A stretch of 64,000 nucleotides of DNA from Roseovarius sp. M141 (GTDB lineage: Bacteria > Pseudomonadota > Alphaproteobacteria > Rhodobacterales > Rhodobacteraceae): assembly GCF_024355225.1 (NCBI RefSeq), contig NZ_VCNH01000008.1, positions 1,612,001-1,676,000 of the forward strand. The letters run 5' to 3'. The notes beneath the pieces were generated by a model, which had not been told where the DNA came from, did not search any database, and saw only the letters and a list, made by a program, of their open reading frames with translations. A program made the translations under genes and the position numbers. Below, piece after piece: positions 1 through 8,361 of this stretch. Numbering within the stretch: the stretch's first letter is position 1; every line of letters starts with the position of its first letter.

Positions 1-927
1 GGTGTTTTCATCGAACACCATGTTTTCGATCACGGTGCCGAATTTGCTGGTCGTCGCGTAGATTTCCGGCTCGGCCTCGGGGTCCAGGTTGATCGTCTTG
101 GCATAGCAGCCCCCTTCGAAGTTGAAGGTGCCACGGTCTGACCAGCCATGTTCGTCGTCCCCGATCAGTGTGCGATCGGGATCCGCTGACAGTGTCGTCT
201 TGCCGGTGCCCGACAGACCAAAGAAGATGGCAGTATCGACCGGATTGTTCTTGGCGTGGTTGGCCGAGCAATGCATCGGCATGATGTCTTTCTCGGGCAG
301 CAGGTAGTTCAGCAGCGAGAAGACCGATTTCTTGTTTTCGCCCGCGTATTCGGTGCCGCCGATCAGGATGATCTTGCGGTCGAAATTCATGGCGATGACG
401 GTTTCCGACCGGCAGTCGTGCTTTTTCGGGTCCGCCTGAAAGCCGGGGCAGTTGATCACAGTGAAATCGGCGATGAAATGGTCCAGCGCGTCCCGCTCGG
501 GGCGGCGCAGAAGGTGGCGGATGAACAGGCCATGCCAGGCCAGTTCGGTCACCATGCGCACCTTGATCGCGTGGGCCGGATCGGCGCCGCCAACCAGATC
601 CTGCACATAATAGGTCCCGCCGGCCATGTAGGCGACCATGTCGTCATACAGCGCATCGAACCCTTCGGGCGACATCTCGGCGTTGTTTTCCCACCAGATC
701 GTGCCTTCGACGCTGGGGGTCTTGACCACATGCTTGTCCTTGGGCGAGCGGCCCGTGAACTTGCCGGTCGAAACCAGAAAGGCACCGCCGCGTCCCAGCG
801 CGCCTTCGCCGTTTTTCAACGCAGCCTCGATGAGGGCCGGTTCGATCAGGTTGTAATGCACGTCACCAAGCCCTGTGATCCCTTGATCTTCCAGGCGGAA
901 TTTCGGATTTACCCGTCCCAATGTCAT
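1..927 (-). CDS. pckA: Phosphoenolpyruvate carboxykinase (ATP), 3' end cut by window edge
   Basis: The enzyme converts oxaloacetate and ATP to phosphoenolpyruvate in the cytoplasm, the entry step of gluconeogenesis. The first 309 codons are present, of roughly 530 in the family. The protein begins [10 protein letters not shown]; the kinase-1 P-loop [10 protein letters not shown] is near residues 233-243, followed by the kinase-2 element LIGDDEHGW. The reading frame is open to base 1, so the C-terminal part lies outside the window. It is divergent from chvI with about 390 bp between the starts, a neighbourhood known in rhizobia and other alphaproteobacteria. Two identical 10-bp repeats upstream are a candidate control site. 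Confidence 0.96.
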   Translation of the reverse strand, partial: MTLGRVNPKFRLEDQGITGLGDVHYNLIEPALIEAALKNGEGALGRGGAFLVSTGKFTGRSPKDKHVVKTPSVEGTIWWENNAEMSPEGFDALYDDMVAYMAGGTYYVQDLVGGADPAHAIKVRMVTELAWHGLFIRHLLRRPERDALDHFIADFTVINCPGFQADPKKHDCRSETVIAMNFDRKIILIGGTEYAGENKKSVFSLLNYLLPEKDIMPMHCSANHAKNNPVDTAIFFGLSGTGKTTLSADPDRTLIGDDEHGWSDRGTFNFEGGCYAKTINLDPEAEPEIYATTSKFGTVIENMVFDENT

Positions 928-1319
928 GACAGTCGCTCTCCAATTTCTGGTCATTGCCGACCTCTTGGCCTTTGTGGGCGTGTGCAGCGCAGTGGCTGCC
1001 TGCACGGCGGTCCGGCCCCGGCATGGCGGGGTCATAGCATGCGGATTTATGGAATGAACAGATCGCTTTGGCGCGGTTAGCGCAACCAATTCCGAGTTAG
1101 CGCAATCACCGGGGGCAGGCGCGCCGCCACCGGCCGAAGACCGCCTGAGAGCTGCCGGCGATGCAGAAAAGTGAGTCATATTAGCCATTGGTTATGGAAA
1201 TCAGGCCCAAATAGGGCGGTCGCGAAGGGTGATTCGTGAATGGGGATTGATCGCGAAACCAAATCAGAAGCATATTGATATAAAAAATCAGGCAATCTGA
1301 GCAGTATAAGGAATACGAC
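928..1319. promoter_or_regulatory. pckA-chvI divergent intergenic region
   Basis: There is no convincing gene in these 392 bp. The half near chvI is AT-richer than the surroundings (about 1255-1300, with TATTGATATAAA) and probably holds the chvI promoter. An AAGGA ribosome binding site lies 7 bp before the chvI ATG. Two copies of GTTAGCGCAA (1076-1085 and 1096-1105) start exactly 20 bp apart on the same face of the helix. They resemble half of a LacI-family operator built around GCGC and may control pckA; the regulator is not identified. Confidence 0.5.
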
Positions 1320-2024
1320 ATGTCCAGGATCGCCCTGGTGGACGATGACAGGAATATTCTGACATCCGTATCAATCACCCTCGAGGCCGAAGGGTTCGAG
1401 GTTGAAACATATAATGACGGCCAGCAGGCATTCGATGCTTTTTCCAAGAAACTACCGGATATGGCGGTGCTGGACATCAAGATGCCGCGCATGGACGGGA
1501 TCGATCTGTTGCAGCGGCTGCGCCAGACGTCGCAGATGCCGGTGATTTTCCTGACGTCAAAGGACGATGAGGTTGACGAAGTTCTGGGCCTTCGGATGGG
1601 CGCGGATGATTACGTGAAAAAGCCGTTTTCCCAGCGCCTGCTGGTGGAACGGATCCGCGCGCTCTTGCGTCGGCAGGACGCGCTGGACGGCATCGTACCC
1701 GACGCCGACGCCGAAGATAGCAAGGTGATCGAGCGCGGCGCGTTGCGGATGGATCCGCTCCGCCATTCTGTGGCCTGGAAGGGCAAGGACGTTTCGCTGA
1801 CCGTTACCGAATTTTTGCTGCTTCAGGCGCTGGCACAACGCCCCGGTTTCGTCAAAAGCCGCGATCAGCTGATGGACGTGGCGTATGATGATCAGGTCTA
1901 TGTCGACGACCGAACCATCGACAGTCACATCAAGCGGCTGCGCAAGAAGTTGCGTCAGGTGGATCCTGAATTTATGGCGATTGAGACGCTATATGGGATC
2001 GGCTACAGGTATAACGAAGAATAG
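1320..2024 (+). CDS. chvI: ChvI-type response regulator (OmpR/PhoB family)
   Basis: DNA-binding response regulator of 234 aa. The N-terminal receiver has the acidic pair D8-D9-D10, phospho-acceptor D52 in the string [11 protein letters not shown], and the conserved lysine in DDYVKKPF. The C-terminal half is a winged-helix output domain ending GIGYRYNEE. The sensor gene chvG starts 2 bp after its stop, and pckA and hprK flank the pair, which is the classical ChvG-ChvI context. In relatives the pair controls envelope, acid and metabolic responses; the exact stimulus here is unknown. Confidence 0.95.
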   Translation: MSRIALVDDDRNILTSVSITLEAEGFEVETYNDGQQAFDAFSKKLPDMAVLDIKMPRMDGIDLLQRLRQTSQMPVIFLTSKDDEVDEVLGLRMGADDYVKKPFSQRLLVERIRALLRRQDALDGIVPDADAEDSKVIERGALRMDPLRHSVAWKGKDVSLTVTEFLLLQALAQRPGFVKSRDQLMDVAYDDQVYVDDRTIDSHIKRLRKKLRQVDPEFMAIETLYGIGYRYNEE

Positions 2025-2026
2025 GC

Positions 2027-3727
2027 ATGGCGCTGGCCAAGGGGATTGATGTGCGCGACGGTGCACCGGGACGTGTTGGCGATGTTGTTCTCGGCGACGA
2101 TTTCGTCGCGCCCGACAGCATGGGCAAAGACGGACTGCGCGCGCGTCATGGCCTGTTTTCGCTGCGCGACTCGCCCCTGGCCCGCAAGATCATTATTTTC
2201 AATCTGCTCGCTCTGAATATCCTCGTTGCAGGTATTCTGTACTTAAATTCCTCGCGTGACGGACTGGCCGTGCAGCGCGCCAACGGGCTGGTTGGCGAGG
2301 CCGAACTGGTGGCAAACGTGCTTGAGGCGCAGATGCCGGGCCGCTCGCCGGTCAATCTGATCACGGGCGACGGCATCGACGTGGCTGCAACGCTTGCCCG
2401 CATCAACGTGCAAAAGGGGGCCGAGGTTTTCGTTTTCGATACCTCCGGAAATGTTGCGGGGCAGGTGACTGGACAGGCAGAGCGACCTTGGGGCACCACG
2501 CCGCGCAAACCGACCATTATCACGGACGCACTCTCCCGGTTCTGGGCGTGGCTGGCGACCCCTTTTGCCTCGATCAGCGCGTCGGCGCCCGGCGTCGAGG
2601 ATCTGGCCCGTAGTCAGGCCGCAGCTGCGCTGCACAGCGGCGCCACACAGGCAATTTCGGGCGATGTCACCGGCGGCGCGGTCTTTGTTGCGGCGACCCC
2701 GATCATGCATAGGGGCAGCCCCGTGGGGGTGATCGCGATGATCAGCGCAACGGGTGAGATCGACAGCCTGATCATGTCCGAGCGCGAGCGCGTGCTGCAG
2801 ATGTTCATCATAGCAACTCTTGTCTCCATCGGCCTCAGCCTGATCCTGGCATCGACCATCGCGCACCCGCTGGCAGACCTGGCTGCGGCGGCTGAAGTTG
2901 GCGGTGCACGAAACCGGGGCAAGCCGGGTGCCGGGCGCATCCGCATTCCCGATCTGACCGCACGGCCTGATGAGATCGGACGCCTGTCCGGCGCATTGCG
3001 TGGCATGGTCGCCGCGCTCTACAATCGTATAGACGGCAATGAGCAGTTCGCCGCAGACGTCGCGCACGAGATCAAGAACCCGCTGGCCAGCCTACGCAGC
3101 GCCGTCGGCACCATGCGCGTCGCCGAGCGCGAGGATCAGCGCGAGAAGTTGCTGGACGTCATCGATCACGATGTCCGCCGTCTGGACCGTCTGGTCAGCG
3201 ATATATCCAACGCCTCGCGCCTCGATAGCGAGCTGGTCAAGGAAGAGGAGGAATCGTTCGATTTGCTGAAAATGCTGAGAAATCTTGGCCTGCATCTGGG
3301 CGAACAGGCGGCAGGCAAGGGCATCGAATTCATCACCGATTTTCCGCAGACGCCGATCATCATCAATGGGCTTGAGGCGCGGCTGGCGCAGGTTTTCGTC
3401 AATCTTATTTCGAACGCCATCAGTTTTTGCGAGCATGGCGATGCGATCCGGATCTGGGCACGGCGACGCGACAACCGCGTGTTGATCGTGGTTGAGGATA
3501 CCGGTCCGGGCATTCCTGATCAGGCCTTGACCAAGATCTTCCAACGCTTCTATTCTGAGCGTGATGCAAGTGATTTCGGCAATAATTCCGGCTTGGGTCT
3601 GGCCATTTCCAAGCAGATCGTCGACGCGCATGGCGGCGTCATCTGGGCCGAGAATATTCGCCCGACGGAGGCCGACATCACTTCGGACCCGCTGGGCGCG
3701 CGGTTCGTAGTCGGTTTGCCGGTCTAG
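2027..3727 (+). CDS. chvG: ChvG-type sensor histidine kinase
   Basis: Inner-membrane sensor kinase of 566 aa. There is a first membrane helix around residues 50-70 (IIIFNLLALNILVAGILYL), a periplasmic sensor region of about 190 residues, and a second helix around 260-285. A HAMP-like linker follows, then the HisKA box with H347 in AHEIKNPLAS and a HATPase domain with N, G1 (DTGPGIP) and G2 (GLGLAIS) boxes. The long, basic and acidic N-terminal cytoplasmic stretch of about 50 residues is typical of this family. It is translated directly after chvI and should phosphorylate D52 of ChvI. Confidence 0.94.
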   Translation: MALAKGIDVRDGAPGRVGDVVLGDDFVAPDSMGKDGLRARHGLFSLRDSPLARKIIIFNLLALNILVAGILYLNSSRDGLAVQRANGLVGEAELVANVLEAQMPGRSPVNLITGDGIDVAATLARINVQKGAEVFVFDTSGNVAGQVTGQAERPWGTTPRKPTIITDALSRFWAWLATPFASISASAPGVEDLARSQAAAALHSGATQAISGDVTGGAVFVAATPIMHRGSPVGVIAMISATGEIDSLIMSERERVLQMFIIATLVSIGLSLILASTIAHPLADLAAAAEVGGARNRGKPGAGRIRIPDLTARPDEIGRLSGALRGMVAALYNRIDGNEQFAADVAHEIKNPLASLRSAVGTMRVAEREDQREKLLDVIDHDVRRLDRLVSDISNASRLDSELVKEEEESFDLLKMLRNLGLHLGEQAAGKGIEFITDFPQTPIIINGLEARLAQVFVNLISNAISFCEHGDAIRIWARRRDNRVLIVVEDTGPGIPDQALTKIFQRFYSERDASDFGNNSGLGLAISKQIVDAHGGVIWAENIRPTEADITSDPLGARFVVGLPV

Positions 3728-3731
3728 AAAT

Positions 3732-4163
3732 ATGGAGCACCCAGAAGGTACTTTGACGCTGCATGCGACGGCGGTGGCGGTCGCGGGGCGCGCGGCTTTG
3801 ATCCGGGGGGCGCCCGGGGCCGGGAAATCGGGATTGGCGTTGCAACTCATCGCGATGGGCGGTGCGCTTGTATCGGATGACAGCACATTAATCTGGCGGG
3901 ACAATGAGCGTTTGCTGGTTGATGCGCCCGGTACGATCCGTGGCCGGATCGAAGCACGCGGTATTGGCATTTTGAACGCGCCGGCCGCAGGTCCGCAGCC
4001 CGTGGCGCTGCTGATCGATATGGACGCACCAGCGCCACCGCGTTTGCCCGAGGCGCAGACCGAGACGTATCTGGGCCTGTCTGTTCCATTGGTGCATGGT
4101 AGCGCCGCGGCCCATTTTCCGGCTGCAATCTACCTCTATATGATGAACGGACGGTTTGCATGA
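3732..4163 (+). CDS. hprK: Short HPr kinase/phosphorylase
   Basis: Protein of 143 aa containing only the C-terminal kinase core. Walker A is GAPGAGKSGLAL near residues 24-35, followed by SDDSTLIW and the HprK signature around IEARGIGILNAP. Firmicute HprK has about 310 aa with an extra N-terminal domain; alphaproteobacterial versions lack it, as here. It would phosphorylate the regulatory serine of the HPr protein encoded 1.4 kb downstream. The gene starts 5 bp after chvG, so two-component and PTS genes are probably cotranscribed. Confidence 0.9.
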   Translation: MEHPEGTLTLHATAVAVAGRAALIRGAPGAGKSGLALQLIAMGGALVSDDSTLIWRDNERLLVDAPGTIRGRIEARGIGILNAPAAGPQPVALLIDMDAPAPPRLPEAQTETYLGLSVPLVHGSAAAHFPAAIYLYMMNGRFA

Positions 4164-4175
4164 AGGGCTTGGACC

Positions 4176-5096
4176 ATGACTGAAATCACTGGGCCGTCTC
4201 ACGGGCGGCCCCCACCTATGATGTTGATCACTGGCCCCTCCGGTGCGGGGCGAAGCACTACGATCCGCGCGCTCGAGGACATGGGCTATGAGGCGATCGA
4301 CAACCTGCCGCTTGGCCTTCTGCCGCGCCTGTTGGGTGCGCCGCCGGGTCAGGATCAGGGCCTTGACCGGCCCCTCGCGCTGGGCGTCGATACGCGCAAC
4401 CGTGATTTTTCGCCTCAGGCGCTGATCGATGCGGTTGGTGCGCTTGATGCGTTCAAGGCCGGGCAGGCCCAGCTGCTTTATCTTGATTGCCGACCTGACG
4501 TGCTGCTGCGGCGTTTTTCCGAAACCCGGCGCCGGCACCCGCTGGCCCCGACCGAAAGCGCGCAGATCGGGATCGCGCGCGAGTTGGATTTGTTGCGCGC
4601 GGTCTATGCGCGGGCCGATATCCTGATCGATACGTCCGAGATGAGCCCACATGACCTGCGCGCCGAGCTGGAACGATTGGTCCTGCCGCGCTGTGGGGGG
4701 CGTCTGTCGGTGTCGGTTCACTCGTTTTCGTACAAGCGCGGCCTGCCGCGCGGCGCGGATATCGTTCTGGACTGTCGGTTCCTGCGTAATCCCTACTGGG
4801 AGGAGGCGCTGCGCTCGCTGGACGGACGCGCGCCCGAAGTGGCGGCGTTTGTTGTCGGCGATGCGCGCTTTGCCGCGTTTTATGCGCACCTGACGGCGAT
4901 GCTGGACCTTTTGTTGCCCAGCTTCGAGGATGAGGGGAAATCCTACCTGTCCATCGCGCTGGGATGCACGGGCGGGCAGCACAGATCTGTCGCAGTGACG
5001 GAATCTTTGGCGCGCACCCTTGCAGATGGGGGCTGGCAGGTGTCAATAAGGCACCGTGAACTTGAGCGGCGCGCGACCATTACTGACGCGCCATGA
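4176..5096 (+). CDS. rapZ: RapZ/YvcJ family nucleotide-binding protein
   Basis: Protein of 306 aa with an N-terminal P-loop domain (GPSGAGRST, residues about 20-28) and the C-terminal RapZ domain with GCTGGQHRSV near residue 266. In enterobacteria RapZ is an RNA-binding adaptor that controls glmS small RNAs; its role in alphaproteobacteria is not settled. The Walker A lysine is replaced by arginine. It sits between hprK and the EIIA gene, so it belongs to the regulatory PTS operon. Strong family match, function inferred. Confidence 0.9.
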   Translation: MTEITGPSHGRPPPMMLITGPSGAGRSTTIRALEDMGYEAIDNLPLGLLPRLLGAPPGQDQGLDRPLALGVDTRNRDFSPQALIDAVGALDAFKAGQAQLLYLDCRPDVLLRRFSETRRRHPLAPTESAQIGIARELDLLRAVYARADILIDTSEMSPHDLRAELERLVLPRCGGRLSVSVHSFSYKRGLPRGADIVLDCRFLRNPYWEEALRSLDGRAPEVAAFVVGDARFAAFYAHLTAMLDLLLPSFEDEGKSYLSIALGCTGGQHRSVAVTESLARTLADGGWQVSIRHRELERRATITDAP

Positions 5097-5127
5097 CGCG
5101 CAGCAGCCACAAAAGGATGCAAGGGCA

Positions 5128-5523
5128 TTGATCGGGATCGTCATTGTTGCCCATGGGGGCCTTGCGCGGGAATACCTCGCAGCGGTTGAGCACGTCGTCG
5201 GCCCGCAAAATGGCGTGCGCGCCATTTCGGTCGATACGAATGACGATCGCTCGGCCAAGGCCGCAGAGATTTCGCAGGCCGCGCGCGAGGTGGATCGCGG
5301 TGCCGGGGTCGCTATCGTGACCGATATGTTCGGCGGCTCGCCTGCCAACCTGTCGCTGCCCGCATGCCGTAGCGGCGACCGGCGCATGCTCTACGGCGCG
5401 AACCTGCCGATGCTGATCAAGCTGGCCAAGAGCCGGGACAAGCCGTTGCCGGATGCGGTGCGCGATGCGCTGTATGCTGCGCGCAAATATACCGATAGCC
5501 AGAATATTTCAGTGGAAGATTGA
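5128..5523 (+). CDS. PTS EIIA component, mannose-type (ManX/PtsA-like)
   Basis: Single-domain EIIA-Man protein, 131 aa from the proposed TTG start. The N-terminus reads (M)IGIVIVAHGGLA with H9 as the phosphorylation site, followed by VTDMFGGSPAN. A GTG at 5056 would give 155 aa but would overlap rapZ by 41 bp and add a low-complexity leader not seen in the family; a purine-rich AAAAGGA lies before the TTG. There is no EIIB, EIIC or EIID nearby, so this is a regulatory rather than a transport PTS. The next gene is HPr, 4 bp downstream. Confidence 0.88.
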   Translation: MIGIVIVAHGGLAREYLAAVEHVVGPQNGVRAISVDTNDDRSAKAAEISQAAREVDRGAGVAIVTDMFGGSPANLSLPACRSGDRRMLYGANLPMLIKLAKSRDKPLPDAVRDALYAARKYTDSQNISVED

Positions 5524-5527
5524 TCTT

Positions 5528-5806
5528 ATGTCCGCACCTGTGACACGCAAATTGCAGATCGTGAATGTCAAGGGACTGCACGCGCGCGCCTCGGCCAAAC
5601 TGGTTGAGGTGGTCGAGGGGTTCGACGCGACGGCCGAGGTCTCTCATGATGGGCAATCGGCCTGTGGCGACAGCATCATGGGTCTTTTGATGTTGGCAGC
5701 CGCGATGGGAACCACTATTGACGTCGAGACCCGAGGCCCCGATGCCGAGGCGCTGGCCGACGCCGTGGCGGCCCTGGTGGCGGCCCGGTTCGGAGAGGAC
5801 ATGTAG
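5528..5806 (+). CDS. ptsH: Phosphocarrier protein HPr
   Basis: HPr of 92 aa. H18 in KGLHARASAKLV accepts phosphate from enzyme I, and S49 in DSIMGLLMLAA corresponds to the serine targeted by HprK. Together with hprK and the EIIA gene this forms the phosphorelay of the alphaproteobacterial regulatory PTS. Enzyme I (ptsP) is not in the window. An in-frame upstream extension to 5453 overlaps the EIIA gene and is rejected because the family start is at MSAPVTRKLQ. Confidence 0.94.
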   Translation: MSAPVTRKLQIVNVKGLHARASAKLVEVVEGFDATAEVSHDGQSACGDSIMGLLMLAAAMGTTIDVETRGPDAEALADAVAALVAARFGEDM

Positions 5807-5831
5807 CGCGGCGCACCGCGTTCAGCACGGA

Positions 5832-6770
5832 ATGGAACGGTCCCACTTGGTGAACGAGCAACGCGAAAAGGGCGATCAGGTATCCGCCGGGGTCGCCGCA
5901 GATGCGGCTGGCGTGGACAATGGCACGATGACCTTTCCAAAATATGACCGGCGCAGCCTGACCTATTCGAATTCGTTCGATGCGCCGCTGACCGCATCGA
6001 TCATCCGCGGGATTGAGTGGATGACCGGCAAGGTTTCGATCATCCGGATGATCCGCGATTTCGAACGGCGCGGCGCCCCGACGGGACAGCCCTTTTGGCG
6101 GGCTTCGCTCGATACCATGGGAATCGACCTGCTGACGCCCGAGGCCGAGTTGGACAACATCCCGCCGGACGGGCCGGTCGTGGCCGTGGCGAACCATCCG
6201 CACGGGTTGGTCGACGGGATGATTTTGGCGGACCTGATCGGGCAGCGTCGCACTGACTACAAGATCCTGACGCGGGCCTTGCTGACTGGCATTGACGAGG
6301 TCGCGGCCAGCTACATGATCCCGGTGCCATTCCCGCACGAGCCGGATGCGCAGCGCAAATCGGTGGAAATGCGGGCCAAGGCAATGACGCATCTGAAGGA
6401 GGGCGGGCTGATCAGCGTGTTTCCCTCGGGTGTGGTCGCGTCCTCGGACACGATGTTCGGTCCGGCGGTCGAGCGCGAATGGAATGTCTTTACCGCCCAG
6501 ATGATCCGCCGATCGGGGGCCAAGGTCGTGCCGATCTATTTCCCGGGCGCCAACAGCCGCTGGTATCAGATTGCCAACCGCCTGTCGGTGACACTGCGTC
6601 AGGGGCTTTTGCTGCACGAGGTTGTGCATAGCTGCAATCGCCCGCAAAAACCAGTCGTCGGCGCGCCGATTTCGGACGCGCGTATGGAGATGCTGGCCAG
6701 CGATCCGCGCGGTTTCATGACGTGGCTGCGCGCGCACACGCTGTCGCTGGGGGGCGCGCGGGCGGAGTGA
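5832..6770 (+). CDS. 1-acyl-glycerol-3-phosphate/OlsA-like acyltransferase family protein
   Basis: Protein of about 312 aa from the ATG at 5832; a shorter start at 5928 (MTFPKYDRRS) is also possible because the conserved part begins about residue 40. The motif NHPHGLVDG has the spacing of the COG3176 hemolysin/ornithine-lipid acyltransferase group, and the later VFPSGVV block is the second substrate motif. It probably transfers an acyl chain in membrane lipid synthesis at the inner face of the membrane. It follows ptsH by 25 bp and may be read from the same transcript. The substrate cannot be told from sequence. Confidence 0.8.
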   Translation: MERSHLVNEQREKGDQVSAGVAADAAGVDNGTMTFPKYDRRSLTYSNSFDAPLTASIIRGIEWMTGKVSIIRMIRDFERRGAPTGQPFWRASLDTMGIDLLTPEAELDNIPPDGPVVAVANHPHGLVDGMILADLIGQRRTDYKILTRALLTGIDEVAASYMIPVPFPHEPDAQRKSVEMRAKAMTHLKEGGLISVFPSGVVASSDTMFGPAVEREWNVFTAQMIRRSGAKVVPIYFPGANSRWYQIANRLSVTLRQGLLLHEVVHSCNRPQKPVVGAPISDARMEMLASDPRGFMTWLRAHTLSLGGARAE

Positions 6771-6842
6771 CGCGGCGGCGATGGACGCTTGCCTCCGGTT
6801 GCGCTATCAGGCGGGTAAACACCCCAATACGAAGGCGCACCC

Positions 6843-8192
6843 ATGTCTGGTCACGGTACCCCCATCCCCATGAGTTCGGCCAAATGTGGCCCCCTGACCG
6901 GCACGGCGAACGTGCCCGGCGACAAGTCAATCTCGCATCGCGCGCTGATTCTGGGCGCTATGGTTGTGGGCGAAACGCGCATCACCGGCCTGCTGGAGGG
7001 CGAGGATGTGCTGGACACCGCCCGCGCGATGCGCGCCTTCGGCGCCGAAGTAGTGGATCTTGGCGGCGGGGCATGGTCGGTACACGGCGTCGGCGTCGGC
7101 GGCTTTGCCGAGCCTGATGGCGTCATCGACTGCGGCAATTCCGGCACAGGCGTGCGCCTGATCATGGGGGCGATGGCGACGTCGCCCATCGCCGTCACTT
7201 TCACTGGCGATGCGTCTTTGAACCAGCGCCCTATGGCGCGGGTTACCGACCCGCTTGCGCTGTTCGGAGCGCAGGCAGTGGGCCGCGCAGGCGGGCGCCT
7301 GCCCATGACGATTGTTGGCGCCGCCGATCCGGCGCCGGTGCGCTATACGGTGCCCATGCCCTCGGCGCAGGTGAAATCGGCGGTGCTGCTGGCAGGGCTA
7401 AACGCCCCCGGCCAGACGGTGGTTATCGAACGCGAAGCCACGCGCGACCACACTGAACGGATGCTGGCAGGGTTCGGCGCCGACATCACGACCGAGGACA
7501 CTGACGAGGGCCGCGTCATCACACTGACCGGCCAGCCGGAACTGACGCCCCAGACCATCGCAGTGCCGCGCGACCCCAGCTCGGCCGCGTTCCCCGTCTG
7601 CGCCGCACTGATCGTGCCGGGATCGGATGTGTTGGTGCCCAATATCGGCCTCAACCCGACGCGCGCCGGTCTGTTCACCACCCTACGCGAGATGGGAGCG
7701 GACCTGAGCTACGAGGATGAGCGCACCGAGGGCGGGGAGCCTGTGGCCGACCTGCGCGCCCGCTTTTCGCCCGATCTGAAAGGGGTCGAAGTGGACCCTG
7801 CGCGCGCCGCGTCGATGATCGACGAATATCCGGTCCTGTCGGTCGTCGCTGCCTTTGCGCAGGGGCCGACCATCATGCGCGGCGTTGCCGAGCTGCGGGT
7901 GAAGGAATCCGACCGGATCGAGGCGATGGCGACCGGCCTGCGCGCGAACGGGGTCGAAGTTGAGGATGGGAATGATTGGTGGATCGTCCATGGCCGTGGT
8001 CATGGGGCGGTGCCGGGCGGCGTCATCTGCGCCAGCCATCTGGATCACCGGATAGCGATGTCCTTCCTGATTCTCGGCATGGCGGCGAATGCGCCCGTCA
8101 GCGTCGATGATGGCGGCCCGATTGCCACGTCCTTTCCTATCTTCGAGCCGCTGATGGCACAGCTCGGCGCGCAGATCGTACGCTCCGCCTGA
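6843..8192 (+). CDS. aroA: 3-phosphoshikimate 1-carboxyvinyltransferase (EPSP synthase, class II)
   Basis: Enzyme of 449 aa that joins shikimate-3-phosphate and phosphoenolpyruvate in aromatic amino acid synthesis. Visible motifs are [14 protein letters not shown] near the N-terminus, [32 protein letters not shown] and [13 protein letters not shown]. The overall pattern matches the Agrobacterium CP4-like class II enzymes. At the PEP-site loop the sequence is GNSGTGVRL, so a glycine stands where CP4 has the tolerance-associated alanine. A terminator-like hairpin lies 118 bp downstream. Confidence 0.96.
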   Translation: MSGHGTPIPMSSAKCGPLTGTANVPGDKSISHRALILGAMVVGETRITGLLEGEDVLDTARAMRAFGAEVVDLGGGAWSVHGVGVGGFAEPDGVIDCGNSGTGVRLIMGAMATSPIAVTFTGDASLNQRPMARVTDPLALFGAQAVGRAGGRLPMTIVGAADPAPVRYTVPMPSAQVKSAVLLAGLNAPGQTVVIEREATRDHTERMLAGFGADITTEDTDEGRVITLTGQPELTPQTIAVPRDPSSAAFPVCAALIVPGSDVLVPNIGLNPTRAGLFTTLREMGADLSYEDERTEGGEPVADLRARFSPDLKGVEVDPARAASMIDEYPVLSVVAAFAQGPTIMRGVAELRVKESDRIEAMATGLRANGVEVEDGNDWWIVHGRGHGAVPGGVICASHLDHRIAMSFLILGMAANAPVSVDDGGPIATSFPIFEPLMAQLGAQIVRSA

Positions 8193-8209
8193 GTTGTGCG
8201 AGGCTATAT

Positions 8210-8232
8210 GAGTATTTGAAGAACGATGAAAG
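8210..8232 (+). repeat. Degenerate copy of the GAGTATTT intergenic repeat
   Basis: Starts GAGTATTT and ends TGAAAG. It matches about 19 of 23 positions of the 25-bp repeat found at 11142, 11195, 42365 and 43541. It lies 17 bp after the aroA stop codon. Confidence 0.5.
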
Positions 8233-8309
8233 TGGGGCGCGCCCTGCCATTCTTCTTGCGACAAATATCCTCGCCGAAGGCATCTGGGCTAAAAGCGGGA
8301 ACAGGCCTG

Positions 8310-8348
8310 AAAACAGGGGCGCGCCGGTGATCGCCGCGCCCTTGTTTT
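8310..8348. terminator. Bidirectional hairpin terminator between aroA and the ABC operon
   Basis: Arms 8310-8323 and 8335-8348 pair over 14 bp with one mismatch around an 11-base loop. They begin with AAAACA and end with TGTTTT, so there is a T-run on either strand. It lies between the convergent ends of aroA and the substrate-binding protein gene. Confidence 0.8.
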
Positions 8349-8361
8349 ACATCCTGAGCGT

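Noticed and set aside
3092..4982. Minus-strand ORFs of 292 and 364 aa opposite chvG, hprK and rapZ
   Set aside because: Shadows of genes with clear catalytic motifs; no start signal and no recognisable domain.
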